Of a stretch of DNA of 64,000 nt, positions 27,129 through 35,996 are shown one piece after another. The position numbers and the translations under genes were made by a program. The notes under the pieces were generated by a model. It was not told the DNA's origin. It did no database searches and saw only the letters and a program-made list of their open reading frames with translations. Origin of the DNA: Streptomyces sp. NBC_01445 (GTDB lineage Bacteria > Actinomycetota > Actinomycetes > Streptomycetales > Streptomycetaceae). The stretch is taken from assembly GCF_035918235.1 (NCBI RefSeq), contig NZ_CP109485.1, positions 496,001 to 560,000 of the forward strand. The letters are read 5' to 3'. Within the stretch, counting starts at the first letter, position 1, and the number at the start of each line of letters is the position of its first letter.

Positions 27129-27270
27129 GAGGTCGACCCGGAGACCCGGTCAGGTACGGATCGAACGGCGGCCTCGATCAGCGTTCCGGTGGCCACTCAC
27201 ACCGACAGTACTGTCCACCACACGGCCGCCTTCTCCGGCTGATCCCGTCAGTCTCCCCCATCGCGCATGG

Positions 27271-28296
27271 TCACGGCTTCCCCGGCGTGCCGTGGTGGAC
27301 GAGGGTGGTGGGCACGACGACGCGACGGGCGGTGTCACGGGAACGCGCCTCACCGAGCCGGGCCACGAGCAACCGGCCTGCCTCCCTGCCGAGTTCGTCG
27401 CTGTCGTAGGCCGCGATGATCAGCGGCAGTCCGAGCGCGTCGGCCAGTTCGAAGTCGTCGAAGCCCGCGAGTGCGGTGGTGGTACCGGCGGCGCGGATCG
27501 CGCGGAAGGCTCCGATGGTGTTGCGGTTGTTGGAGCAGAACAGTGCCGTCGGCGGCTCAGGCAGTGCCAGCAGTTCGGCTGCGGCACGCGAAGCCTCAGC
27601 GGTCTGCTGCTGCCCGAGCCGTACGTAGTCGGGTTCGCGTTTGATGCCCGCGTCGACGAGTGCGTCGGTGAAGCCGCGCAATCGCTCGGCGCCCGTATAG
27701 ACAGCCGGCGGGGAACCGAGAAAACCGATCCTGTGGTGTCCCGCGTCGAGCAGCTCTCGGGTCGCTGTGCGCGAGCCGCCGTAGTCGTCGACCAGGACGC
27801 AGTCGGCGGTGAAACCATTCGGCGGTCGGCTGGCCACCACGACGGGTACGCCGTTGTCCGCCGCGGCGGACAGGTGGCGCTGGTCGTCATCGGCGGGGAC
27901 GACGATGATGCCGTCGACCCGCCGGGCGACCAGGTCCGCCACGAGGCCGCGCTCGCTGTCGAGGTCGTGTCCTGTGTTGCCGATGACGGTCTTCAGACCG
28001 TGCTCGGCGACGACGGCGTCGACGCCGAGAGCGAGCCGGGAGTAGAAGGGGTTGGCGAGGTTGGTGACCACGAGCCCGACGAGCCCTGTGCCACTGCCCA
28101 GGCGCAGGCTGCGGGCCATCTCGTTGCGGTGGTAGCCGAGTTCGGCGACGGCGGCTCGCACCCGTTCAGCCGTGTCGGGCAGCACCTTGGGGTCGTCGCG
28201 CAGGACACGCGAGACCGTCATGGCGCTCACGTGCGCCCGCTGCGCGACGTCGCGCAGTGTCGGTTGCGGGTCCTTCGCCCCGCGGGTGTCGGCCAT
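27271..28296 (-). CDS. LacI family transcriptional regulator
   Basis: A 341-residue repressor. The N-terminal helix-turn-helix is PTLRDVAQRAHVSAMTVSRVLRD with hinge YHRNEMARSLRLG, followed by a periplasmic-binding-like sugar domain (GLVGLVVTNLANPFYSRLALGV ... LAGFDDFELADALGLPLIIAAYD). Start ATG 28296 has GGGGGAGA upstream. It begins 20 bases after the ROK kinase stop and is last in the mannoside operon. The best operator candidate is the palindrome at 37366-37381 before the first gene of that operon. Confidence 0.93.
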   Translation of the reverse strand: MADTRGAKDPQPTLRDVAQRAHVSAMTVSRVLRDDPKVLPDTAERVRAAVAELGYHRNEMARSLRLGSGTGLVGLVVTNLANPFYSRLALGVDAVVAEHGLKTVIGNTGHDLDSERGLVADLVARRVDGIIVVPADDDQRHLSAAADNGVPVVVASRPPNGFTADCVLVDDYGGSRTATRELLDAGHHRIGFLGSPPAVYTGAERLRGFTDALVDAGIKREPDYVRLGQQQTAEASRAAAELLALPEPPTALFCSNNRNTIGAFRAIRAAGTTTALAGFDDFELADALGLPLIIAAYDSDELGREAGRLLVARLGEARSRDTARRVVVPTTLVHHGTPGKP

Positions 28297-28316
28297 GGTC
28301 GCGGTCTCCCCCGTCG

Positions 28317-29228
28317 TCAGTCGCGTACGGCAACGGCACGGGCCGCGCCGATCAGCGCGGCGTCCCCGGCGAGGCCGGCGGGTTGCACCGAACGAGTATG
28401 CCGCCTGGGGCATTCCGGACCGTCATCCGGGCCTATGGCGTCCGGCGTCCACCCTCCGTCCGCGAGTCCCCCGTGCAGCGCGGGGGCGACCAGGTCCCAG
28501 GAGCCGGCCATCGAACCGCCGACGATCAGAGCGGTCGCCCCGAAGGCGGTGAGTCGTGGTCCGAGGACGGCGCCGAGTGTCATGAAGGCGTCGTCCAGGA
28601 CGCGTCGGGCCCGCCGCTGCCCCGCCCTGGCCAGGTCGGCGATGTCGCGCACGTCGGCGGACGGGTCGCCGAACCGGGCGAGGATGGCCCGGCGGGACAC
28701 GGACTCCTCCAGTGGTGCGCCGTCGGCCTCCGTCAGGTCCATGCGCCCCTCGGGCGGCACCCCCGACCCGCGCGCGACGATCCCGCCGTCGACGAGGAAG
28801 GCCGAGCCGACACCGGTGCCGAGGGTGATGCCGACGGCACGGGAGTGTCCGCGCGCGGCACCTGCGGACCACTCGCCCATCATGAAGGCGTGGGCGTCGT
28901 TGAGGAAGACGACGTCATCCGGCCGTTGTCGCAGCTCGCGCAGCAGTGCCGTGCGGACGTCAACCCCGTACAGGGCCTCGAACTTGCCGACGCCGGCGAA
29001 GAGCGCGATGCCTTGCGCGTAGTCGAAGGGACCCGGCACCGCCATGCCCCATCGCGTGCCCGTGGGGACGTCGAGGTGGTCGGCGCAGCGCCGTATGGCG
29101 CCGAGGATGTCCTCGGCGCCGGCGTGCGGGTCGAGCGGCCGGTGGGTGCGCCGCCCGACCCGGCCGTCGGGCAGGTCGACGACGGCCGCCGTGACATGGG
29201 TGCCGCCGATTTCGAGGACCGGGATCAA
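28317..29228 (-). CDS. ROK family sugar kinase
   Basis: A 303-residue sugar kinase, expected to phosphorylate the imported hexose. LEIGGTHVTAAVVD is the phosphate loop (usual DxGGT, here ExGGT). FLNDAHAFMMGE and GITLGTGVGSAFLVDGGIVARGS are ROK motifs, with the catalytic Asp in LNDA. The ROK zinc motif (CxCGxxGC) is absent, replaced by EGRMDLTEADGAPLEE. The TTG start at 29228 overlaps the TGA of the upstream gene (TTGA), giving translational coupling. In this operon mannose is the likely substrate (inference). Confidence 0.87.
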   Translation of the reverse strand: MIPVLEIGGTHVTAAVVDLPDGRVGRRTHRPLDPHAGAEDILGAIRRCADHLDVPTGTRWGMAVPGPFDYAQGIALFAGVGKFEALYGVDVRTALLRELRQRPDDVVFLNDAHAFMMGEWSAGAARGHSRAVGITLGTGVGSAFLVDGGIVARGSGVPPEGRMDLTEADGAPLEESVSRRAILARFGDPSADVRDIADLARAGQRRARRVLDDAFMTLGAVLGPRLTAFGATALIVGGSMAGSWDLVAPALHGGLADGGWTPDAIGPDDGPECPRRHTRSVQPAGLAGDAALIGAARAVAVRD

Positions 29229-30937
29229 CGGACGAGGGCCTTCACGACCCGGACCGGTCCCCCGTTCGCCGCGCGCACGGAGTACCGGCCCACGGCAGCC
29301 GGAACGGTGAGCGTCTCCGCGTACGCCAGCTCGTGCCGGTCGCCCGCCGCGGTGTGCACGCTCACGCCCTCGCCCTCGACCACGTTCAGGATGTGGAACC
29401 GTCCCGCGGTGTCGTCATCGGCTTCGGCCCCGGCGTCGAGCACATACCTCCTGACCTCGTAGAACATCTCCTCCAGTGCGCCGATGACCTCTTCTCGCCA
29501 GCCCGCTCCGGTGCGCAGGGTGCGCGGCTGCTGGACCAGGTCGCGGGCGACCGCGTCGCCGCGTCGCCCGGTCTCCAGGTTGGCGAAGCCGTGCTCGTAG
29601 GGCAGCGGGCGCGGGTTGCCGTCGGCGTCGGGTCGCAGCCAGTCGTAGAACCGCAGGCTGTACAGGTAGGGCGTGGCGCTGATCTCCAGGACGAGGTTGC
29701 CGGCCCCGCTGGCGTGCGGGGTGCCGGCGGGGATCATGAACAGTTGGCCCTGTTCGGCGGGGAACGTCAGGACGTGGTCCTCCACCTCGAGGGGTGTGCC
29801 GTCCGTGGCGGCCTGCCGCACCTGCCCGCGGAAGGCCTCGACGTCGGCGTCCTCGCGCAGGCCGAGGAACACCTTGGTGTCGGGGCTGCCGAGCGTCATG
29901 TAGTACGTCTCGTGCTGGGTGTACGGCCAGCCGAACCGTTCGCGCATGTACGGCTCTTTGGGGTGACAGTGCAGCGAGAGGTTGCCGCCGCCGACGGTGT
30001 CGAGGTAGTCGAACCGCAGGGGGAACGATGTGCCGAAGCGGGCGTGGACCTCCTGGCCGAGGACGCGGTCCGGCTCCAGGGCGCACATGAGCTGGAACGG
30101 CACCTCGGCCTGGGCCAGCGGCCCGGTGCCGACGAGGATGCCCGCCTCGGGCGCGATCAGCTCGTAGCCGAGGGCTGTGTTGCGCGCGTCGAGGTTGATG
30201 CCGAGCGTGCGCTGGGCCCAATGCCCGCCCCATGGAGTGGAGTTGAAATAAGGTCGGGTTCGCACCGGCCTGCTCGCGAGAGCGGCGTACGTGGCCCGGA
30301 GACCGGCACCGTCGAGCGACACCGGGTGTTCGGGGTTCTGCACGTCGAGCCAGCCGTCGAGCCGGTGGGCCAGCGCGTCGCGCTGCCGGTCGAGCATCGG
30401 CCAGTCGCTGTAGAACAGCCGCTGGAGGTCGGGCTTCTCGCCCGGAAGGCCGAGGTTCACTCCACCGGCGCCCGCGACCGCGGCCGCCTCCGCGTACCGC
30501 TTGGGCACGTCGGCGTACCAGAGCAGGTCGTGGTCGACGAGTGCGGCGCCGGGCCCGTGGACGATGAGGAGTCCCTCGTCCGGCAGGGTCGGTGTGGGGA
30601 GTGTGTCGAAGAGATCGTCGAGAGGGTTGTCGGCGAGCTTGCGGAAGTAGGGGTCTTCCTCGTCCTCCGGCCGCTCGGTGCGCTTGCGGATCTCGGCGGG
30701 TGGTGCGTAGTGGGCGCGCACGTCGAGCAGGGCCACCGGAATGCCGCGGGCGGCGAGTTCACGGCGCAGCTGTTCACCGAGCGCGTCCCAGTCGACGGAC
30801 GGCGATCCCTCCACGGCCAAGACCGCCGGGCCTGTGGGGAGTTGAGCGGCCACCGCCTGCCAGCCGGTGCTCAGAACGGCCTGCGGAGCGGGGGCGTATC
30901 GCGGGTCGAGCCGGTACACAAAGTCTCCTTCGGGCAT
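29225..30937 (-). CDS. Mannose-6-phosphate isomerase-like protein with kinase-like N-domain
   Basis: A 570-residue protein, well over the roughly 300-400 residues of ordinary type I isomerases. The C-terminal two-thirds (from about 230) is a cupin-type M6P isomerase: zinc ligands in GGNLSLHCHPKEPYMRERFGWPYTQHETYYM and the FMIPAGTPHASGAGNLVLEIS motif. The first 220 residues resemble a uridine-kinase/P-loop fold (VLAVEGSPSVDWDALGEQLRRELAARGIPVALLDVRAHY ... LLIVHGPGAALV). However, the P-loop lysine is gone (EGSPSVDW in place of GxxxxGK[ST]), so it is probably non-catalytic. Start ATG 30937 lies five bases after the mannosidase stop. It likely converts mannose-6-phosphate to fructose-6-phosphate. 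Confidence 0.85.
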   Translation of the reverse strand: MPEGDFVYRLDPRYAPAPQAVLSTGWQAVAAQLPTGPAVLAVEGSPSVDWDALGEQLRRELAARGIPVALLDVRAHYAPPAEIRKRTERPEDEEDPYFRKLADNPLDDLFDTLPTPTLPDEGLLIVHGPGAALVDHDLLWYADVPKRYAEAAAVAGAGGVNLGLPGEKPDLQRLFYSDWPMLDRQRDALAHRLDGWLDVQNPEHPVSLDGAGLRATYAALASRPVRTRPYFNSTPWGGHWAQRTLGINLDARNTALGYELIAPEAGILVGTGPLAQAEVPFQLMCALEPDRVLGQEVHARFGTSFPLRFDYLDTVGGGNLSLHCHPKEPYMRERFGWPYTQHETYYMTLGSPDTKVFLGLREDADVEAFRGQVRQAATDGTPLEVEDHVLTFPAEQGQLFMIPAGTPHASGAGNLVLEISATPYLYSLRFYDWLRPDADGNPRPLPYEHGFANLETGRRGDAVARDLVQQPRTLRTGAGWREEVIGALEEMFYEVRRYVLDAGAEADDDTAGRFHILNVVEGEGVSVHTAAGDRHELAYAETLTVPAAVGRYSVRAANGGPVRVVKALVR

Positions 30938-30942
30938 GGGTG

Positions 30943-33900
30943 TCAGCGGCGGAAGAGCACCGCGGTCGTACCGAGGGCGGGCAGGTCGACGGTGACCTCG
31001 CCGTCCCGGACGGTCAGTTCGTCTGCGGCCCGGCCGTGGTAGTCGGCGCTTCGGGCCCCGGAGACCGGGAAGAGTGCGCGCACCGGGCACGCGACGGGTT
31101 CCTCGGCGAAGGACTGCAGGCGCAGCAGCACGGCTCCGTCCGCGTCGGGGGTGGTGGCTCCGACGAGACGTACACGCGGGTCGCCCACCGTCACGAAACC
31201 CAGCCGGTCCGCCGCCTCGTCGGACACCGGTCCACGGGCCCGTACGGCGTGCAGCGGACGCGAGAGGCCGGCCGCGGCGCGCGGGCCGAGCCCGGCGGCA
31301 TCGGCACTGCGCGTGCTGGAGAGGCTGTAGCGGAAAGTGAACTCGAAGGCCTGCTCACTGGGGAAGTTGGTGTCCCAGAGGTTGTTGTGGATCCAGGAGT
31401 AGACGGTCGCCGGCTCGTCGTGGCCCATGGTCTTGGGGAACGGCGCGTACGGCAGGGCGATGTTGCCGAACTGCACGAGGGGCGCGTCCTGCGTGGCCCA
31501 GGCGACGGCGAGATCGCCCTCCTGCAGAGTGATCCAGCGGCGCACGGCCCGCATGTGCAGCGCCGAGCCGGGGATGACCGGCAGTCCGGTGCCGGTCGCG
31601 CCGCCGGAGGCCTCCATGCGCACCGTGGGCGTCTCGAAGGCGAAGGGAAAGGCGAAGTAGGCGCTCTCCTTGCCGAGGGTGGAGTCCTTGTCGACCTGGT
31701 TCTCGATGTCGAGGCGGCCGACACCGTGCGGCAGGGTGAGGGTGGTGCGCACCCGGTTGGCGCCCGGCGGGCGCGTCTCGTAGGTGAGTGTCTCGGCGGT
31801 GGCCGTGGAGTGGCGGGCGATGAGCGCGGCGGGCGGGGCGACGGAACGGCTGCCCAGGTGTTCGAGGCGGTCGGAGGCGGTGGTGCGGCTGGAGTTGTGG
31901 TTGAAGCCGCCCGCGGTGGTGTAGCTGTCGTGGATGTAGGCGTTGAAGCCGGTGATGGCGTCCGCGCGGACCAGTTCGCGCCCGCTCGCCTTGTCCACGA
32001 CGGAGGCGATACACGCACCTGCCAGGTCGACCCGAACAGCCAGGTGTTCGTTCTCCAGGAGCAGCGGATCGGGATGCGCGTGGGCCGCGGCGGCGCTGCG
32101 GGCCGGGTCCTCACGCTCGGAACCACCGGTGGGGTTCCAGCCGGTGGCGGCCTTGACCGAACTGTCCTCCCCCCCGCTCGCACCCTCGTCGTCGACGGTG
32201 CGCACATCCAGGCGGACGGAACCGGCGGGCGGCACGTCGTCGACGCGGACCAGCAGGAAGCGGCCGGCGTCGCGGTGGGTGTCGTTGATCTGCGGGCGCT
32301 CCTCGTGCCGCAGGCGCTCGCCGGTACGGGCGTCGTGCACGGCCACGGACCGTTCCAGCGGGACACTGGATTCCGGGAGGAAGATCTGCGCGACGTCGGT
32401 GCGCGGCCAGGAGCAGGTGTTGACCACGTGGTACGAGGCCGGGGCGTCGGCGGGACGGGAGAGGCGCTGGCCCAGGCGGGCGCCCGCCCGGTTCAGGAGC
32501 GACTGTCCGTCGTCGTGGGCGCGCAGGGCCTGCCCGTACTTCCAGTGCCACTGCTGCTCTCCGGAGTGGCCGTGGTCGTGGCCGTGCGTCCAGGGGTCTC
32601 CGGCGCCCCAGGTGTGCTCGTCGAACAGCGACACGGCTTCGTACACGCCGGCCGCGTCGCGGGTGTCATCGGCTGCACCTGAGGCGTCGAGGACGCCCGC
32701 GAAGGTGCCGAGGGTCTGTGCGTCGGCGACGACGGCCTGTGCGGTACGGGCCAGGGACAACGGGTGGGCTCCGGAGCCCACGCCGTCCACCCACCAGTCG
32801 GTCCAGTCGCCCTCGAAGGTGCGGATCCGGTCGCCGAGCCGGGACTCGGCGTCGGTGAAGAAGTCCTCGTTGCGCGAGAGCCGCAGCTGCGGGTAGGCCC
32901 AGGTCTCGTTCCAGCGGCGTACCGTGTCGGCGATGATCCGTCGCGGCGGGGCGTTGTCACCGAACTTGCCCTGCACGCGCAGGTGCAGCACGTCCCACGG
33001 GTAGGGCTCGCGCTTGATCTCCTCCTGGTCCATGGTCCAGCCGAAGACCCCGCCGCGGTAGGGGTAGGGGTTCGTGGCGAGTGAGGTCAGGTAGGCCGGG
33101 AGCAGGTCGTCGACGCTGGAGTAGTCGGTGTCGAAGCCGAGCAGCGGGCCCTCCATGTAGGCCAGGCCGTGCGGCGTGTCGGTGACCCAGACGAGCAGGC
33201 TGTTCCCGCTGGGCGCACGCCAGCGGAAGAGGCGCGGCAGCTTCTCCCCGCCCACCAGGTGCGGTACCGACCGTCCGGCCCAATTGTGCGCCACGGACAG
33301 GTACTTGACGCCTGCCGAGCTGAGCGCGTCGACGAGACCCACGACGGAACCGGGCACATCGGTCTGCATGGCAGAGGTGAAGGGGATGCCGTACCGCTCG
33401 CGCACGTCGTGGGCCAGGCGCATCAGTTCGTGCAGCTCGTCGGTGGAACAGGTCTCGGTGTGGAGGTTGAACGGCATCGCGGTGAGTTCGATCCGGCCCT
33501 CGCGCACCCGCTGGACGAACTCCTCCACCTGTTCCGCCGGGCGTGCGTCCGCCCACTGCTTGAAGGACCACAGGGACTCGACGCACCAGCGGAACTGGGA
33601 CTCAGGTGCCCAGTCGTCGGTGGCCTGGGTGAGCTCCAGGCACGAGTCGAGGAACGAGAGGTGTTCGGCGAGCACCCGGCCCTGCGGGTCGGTGTAGCCG
33701 ATGTCCAGGTGCGAGTGGTGCACCAGGTGGATGGTCCACTGGCGCTGCGGAGTGAGCGTCACGTCGATCCCGTCGCCGCCCGCCCCTTCCGGCAGGGTCA
33801 GCGTGACCCGCTGCGCCGTGTCGACGGCGGGCAGCAGCAGCCGGACGGAGCCGCTCGGCCCGGGGATGCGCTCGGCGGGCAGCAGCGCCCCGGAGGTGGT

Positions 33901-34122
33901 GCGCACAGCGAGGTCGGCCGGTATCGAGGAGCCGTTCACCGCCTCCACCCGGAGGGACTGCAGCAGGCCACCCCCTTCCGCCCGGCGCATCAGCGGCTCG
34001 GTGGTCAGCCGCAGCGCGCTCCCGCCCAGGCTTCCTTCCGCGCTGACGACGGAGCCGCGCAGGCTCTCGCGAATCCGGTCGTTGTCCCAGTCGGTGGTAC
34101 GGACGAGGGCCCGTGTGGTCAT
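30943..34122 (-). CDS. GH38 alpha-mannosidase
   Basis: A 1059-residue glycoside hydrolase that releases mannose from alpha-mannosides. The GH38 catalytic domain is at about 125-420: the metal-site motif is IHLVHHSHLDIGYTD (His138, Asp140) and the nucleophile region is SAMQTDVPGSV. It is followed by the central helical domain (DEHTWGAGDPWTHGHD) and the long beta-domains of the family (LLLENEHLAVRVDLAGACIASVVDKASGRELV). No signal peptide is seen, so it acts inside on imported oligosaccharides. The start has GGAGATG upstream. It lies 50 bases after the second permease. Confidence 0.92.
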   Translation of the reverse strand: MTTRALVRTTDWDNDRIRESLRGSVVSAEGSLGGSALRLTTEPLMRRAEGGGLLQSLRVEAVNGSSIPADLAVRTTSGALLPAERIPGPSGSVRLLLPAVDTAQRVTLTLPEGAGGDGIDVTLTPQRQWTIHLVHHSHLDIGYTDPQGRVLAEHLSFLDSCLELTQATDDWAPESQFRWCVESLWSFKQWADARPAEQVEEFVQRVREGRIELTAMPFNLHTETCSTDELHELMRLAHDVRERYGIPFTSAMQTDVPGSVVGLVDALSSAGVKYLSVAHNWAGRSVPHLVGGEKLPRLFRWRAPSGNSLLVWVTDTPHGLAYMEGPLLGFDTDYSSVDDLLPAYLTSLATNPYPYRGGVFGWTMDQEEIKREPYPWDVLHLRVQGKFGDNAPPRRIIADTVRRWNETWAYPQLRLSRNEDFFTDAESRLGDRIRTFEGDWTDWWVDGVGSGAHPLSLARTAQAVVADAQTLGTFAGVLDASGAADDTRDAAGVYEAVSLFDEHTWGAGDPWTHGHDHGHSGEQQWHWKYGQALRAHDDGQSLLNRAGARLGQRLSRPADAPASYHVVNTCSWPRTDVAQIFLPESSVPLERSVAVHDARTGERLRHEERPQINDTHRDAGRFLLVRVDDVPPAGSVRLDVRTVDDEGASGGEDSSVKAATGWNPTGGSEREDPARSAAAAHAHPDPLLLENEHLAVRVDLAGACIASVVDKASGRELVRADAITGFNAYIHDSYTTAGGFNHNSSRTTASDRLEHLGSRSVAPPAALIARHSTATAETLTYETRPPGANRVRTTLTLPHGVGRLDIENQVDKDSTLGKESAYFAFPFAFETPTVRMEASGGATGTGLPVIPGSALHMRAVRRWITLQEGDLAVAWATQDAPLVQFGNIALPYAPFPKTMGHDEPATVYSWIHNNLWDTNFPSEQAFEFTFRYSLSSTRSADAAGLGPRAAAGLSRPLHAVRARGPVSDEAADRLGFVTVGDPRVRLVGATTPDADGAVLLRLQSFAEEPVACPVRALFPVSGARSADYHGRAADELTVRDGEVTVDLPALGTTAVLFRR

Positions 34123-34172
34123 GCGGACATCTCCAAGTCAGGTGAGAGCAGGTCGGGTTGGGGGGCTTGGAC

Positions 34173-34985
34173 TCAGCGTGCGCTCGCGGTGACACCGCGC
34201 AGGAACAGGCCCCGGAACGTCAGGAAGACGACGAGCGTGGGCAGCGAGACGATCAGCGCGCCGGCCAGGATGACGGGCGGGCCCGAGGAGGCGTAGGCGT
34301 TGTTGAGCGAGGTGAGGGCCGCCATCACCGGCTGGATGTCGGGGCTGCGGCTCAGCGTGATACCGAACAGCAGGTCGTTCCAGACGGCGGTGAACTGGAA
34401 GATGAACGCGGCCCCCAGGCTGGAGCCCATCAACGGCACGTGGATGCGCCAGAAGATGCGCCGGAACGAGGCACCGTCGATCATTGCTGCCTCGGTGATC
34501 TCCGGCGGCATCGTGGTCATCTGGTTGCGGACGAGGAAGAAGGCGAACGGAACGGCCCAGGCCGCGTACACGAGCATCAGGCCGAGCCGGGTGTCGTAGA
34601 GATTGCCGTCGGCGTACATGCCGAACAGCGGCGCGAGGAACATCTGCAGCGGGAAGAGAGTCCCGGAGTAGATGAGCCAGAACCAGAACGCGGGCTTGGG
34701 GATGGGCAGCACGACCACGGCGAAGGCGGCCATGGCGGCGACGATCACGGCGGCGGCGCCGCACACCACGGCGTACGCCAGTGAGTTGAGGAAGCTGTCG
34801 CCGATGCCCGCCTGACTCCAGGCGGTCGAGAGGTTGTCCCACAGGGCGAAGCCCTGCGGGGCCCAGTCGGGTTGGCCGGCGTACTCGGCGACCGGCGTCA
34901 GCGCGTTGACGACCAGCAGGTAGACGGGGATCAGCCAGAGCACCACGCAGCCGGCGACGAAGAGATTGCGGAAGGTCCTTCCCAC
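34173..34985 (-). CDS. Carbohydrate ABC transporter permease (MalG type)
   Basis: A 270-residue inner-membrane permease with about six helices. The ATPase-docking EAA loop is EITEAAMIDGASFRRIFWRIHVPLM, placing it in the CUT1 sugar family, second permease type. GTG start 34985 has AAGGAG upstream, 30 bases after the first permease. No ATPase gene is present, so the operon probably uses a shared MsiK-type ATPase elsewhere, as many Streptomyces sugar importers do. Confidence 0.93.
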   Translation of the reverse strand: MGRTFRNLFVAGCVVLWLIPVYLLVVNALTPVAEYAGQPDWAPQGFALWDNLSTAWSQAGIGDSFLNSLAYAVVCGAAAVIVAAMAAFAVVVLPIPKPAFWFWLIYSGTLFPLQMFLAPLFGMYADGNLYDTRLGLMLVYAAWAVPFAFFLVRNQMTTMPPEITEAAMIDGASFRRIFWRIHVPLMGSSLGAAFIFQFTAVWNDLLFGITLSRSPDIQPVMAALTSLNNAYASSGPPVILAGALIVSLPTLVVFLTFRGLFLRGVTASAR

Positions 34986-35015
34986 GGGATGTCACTCCTT
35001 GTCGAGCGGCTCGGA

Positions 35016-35996
35016 TCAGCGCGGGGACGTCTCGGGCATCTGCCGGCGCAGATACATCCATGAGGACGCGACGACGATGACGGACAGGACGAGGGCGACG
35101 GCGGAGCCGTAACCGACGTGGAAGAGCCGGAAGGACTCGCGGTACATGGTCAGGGCCAGGGTCTCGGAGGAGCGGGCGGGGCCGCCCTGGGTGAGAACCC
35201 AGATCATGTCGAAGGCCTTGAGGCTGTTGACGATGGCCATGCCGATCACCACCACGCTCACGGACCGCAGTTGAGGCAGCGTGATGTAGCGGAACATCCG
35301 CCATCCGGTCGCGCCGTCCAGCTCGGCCGCCTCGACGGTCTCCCGCGGGATGGCACTGAGACCGATGGCGAACAGGACGACGTTCAGTCCGGTGGCCTGC
35401 CAGGTGCCGGCAACGATCATCGAGAGGGTGTTCTGCGGCCATTCGAGCAGCCAGGGCCGCACGAGCGAGTCCAGGCCGAGGCCCTGCAGCACCTGATTGA
35501 GGGAACCCTCGGAGGTGAGGATGAACTTCCACAACACGGCGGTCGCGGCACCCGAGATCGCACACGGCAGCACGACGACCAGCTGCGCGATCCGTCCGAA
35601 GCGCATCCGGTGCGTCGCCACGGCGATGGCGAGACCGGCCGCGACGGGCAGCAGGAGCGTGCCCGCCACCCACATCACCGTGTTCAGCAGCGACCGGCCG
35701 AAGATCGGATCCTCGGCGAGCTGTACGTAGTTGTCGAGGCCCGTGTAGTGGCGGGTGAAGCCGTTGTCCTCGAAGAGGCTGCCGTAGACGCTGCGGAAGA
35801 ACGGGTACACGAGCAGCACCCCGACGAGGAGCAGTGCGGGCATCGCCCAGGGAAGACCGGTGAGGGGTCCCCCCATCCGGCCCGCACCCCGCGCCCGGTC
35901 CGCCGCCTGATGGGGCGTCCGCGTGGGAATGCGGCGACGCACCTGAACGGTCGTGTCCGACTCGGTCGTGGTGACCGTGCTCATGGCGTCCGTCAT
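35016..35996 (-). CDS. Carbohydrate ABC transporter permease (MalF type)
   Basis: A 326-residue permease with six predicted helices and the EAA-type loop AIPRETVEAAELDGATGWRMFRYITLPQLRS. A 40-residue cytoplasmic lead precedes the first helix (PALLLVGVLLVYPFFRSVYGS). ATG 35996 overlaps the binding-protein stop (ATGA), so the two are coupled. It pairs with the permease at 34173 to form the membrane channel. Confidence 0.93.
   Translation of the reverse strand: MTDAMSTVTTTESDTTVQVRRRIPTRTPHQAADRARGAGRMGGPLTGLPWAMPALLLVGVLLVYPFFRSVYGSLFEDNGFTRHYTGLDNYVQLAEDPIFGRSLLNTVMWVAGTLLLPVAAGLAIAVATHRMRFGRIAQLVVVLPCAISGAATAVLWKFILTSEGSLNQVLQGLGLDSLVRPWLLEWPQNTLSMIVAGTWQATGLNVVLFAIGLSAIPRETVEAAELDGATGWRMFRYITLPQLRSVSVVVIGMAIVNSLKAFDMIWVLTQGGPARSSETLALTMYRESFRLFHVGYGSAVALVLSVIVVASSWMYLRRQMPETSPR

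Noticed and set aside
27204..27215. Perfect palindrome GACAGTACTGTC between the permease and LacI gene ends
   Set aside because: Lies between convergent genes, too short to be a convincing terminator, and has no second copy to support an operator.
29333..31042. Plus-strand frame of 569 codons
   Set aside because: Opposes the isomerase gene; no start signal and no motifs.
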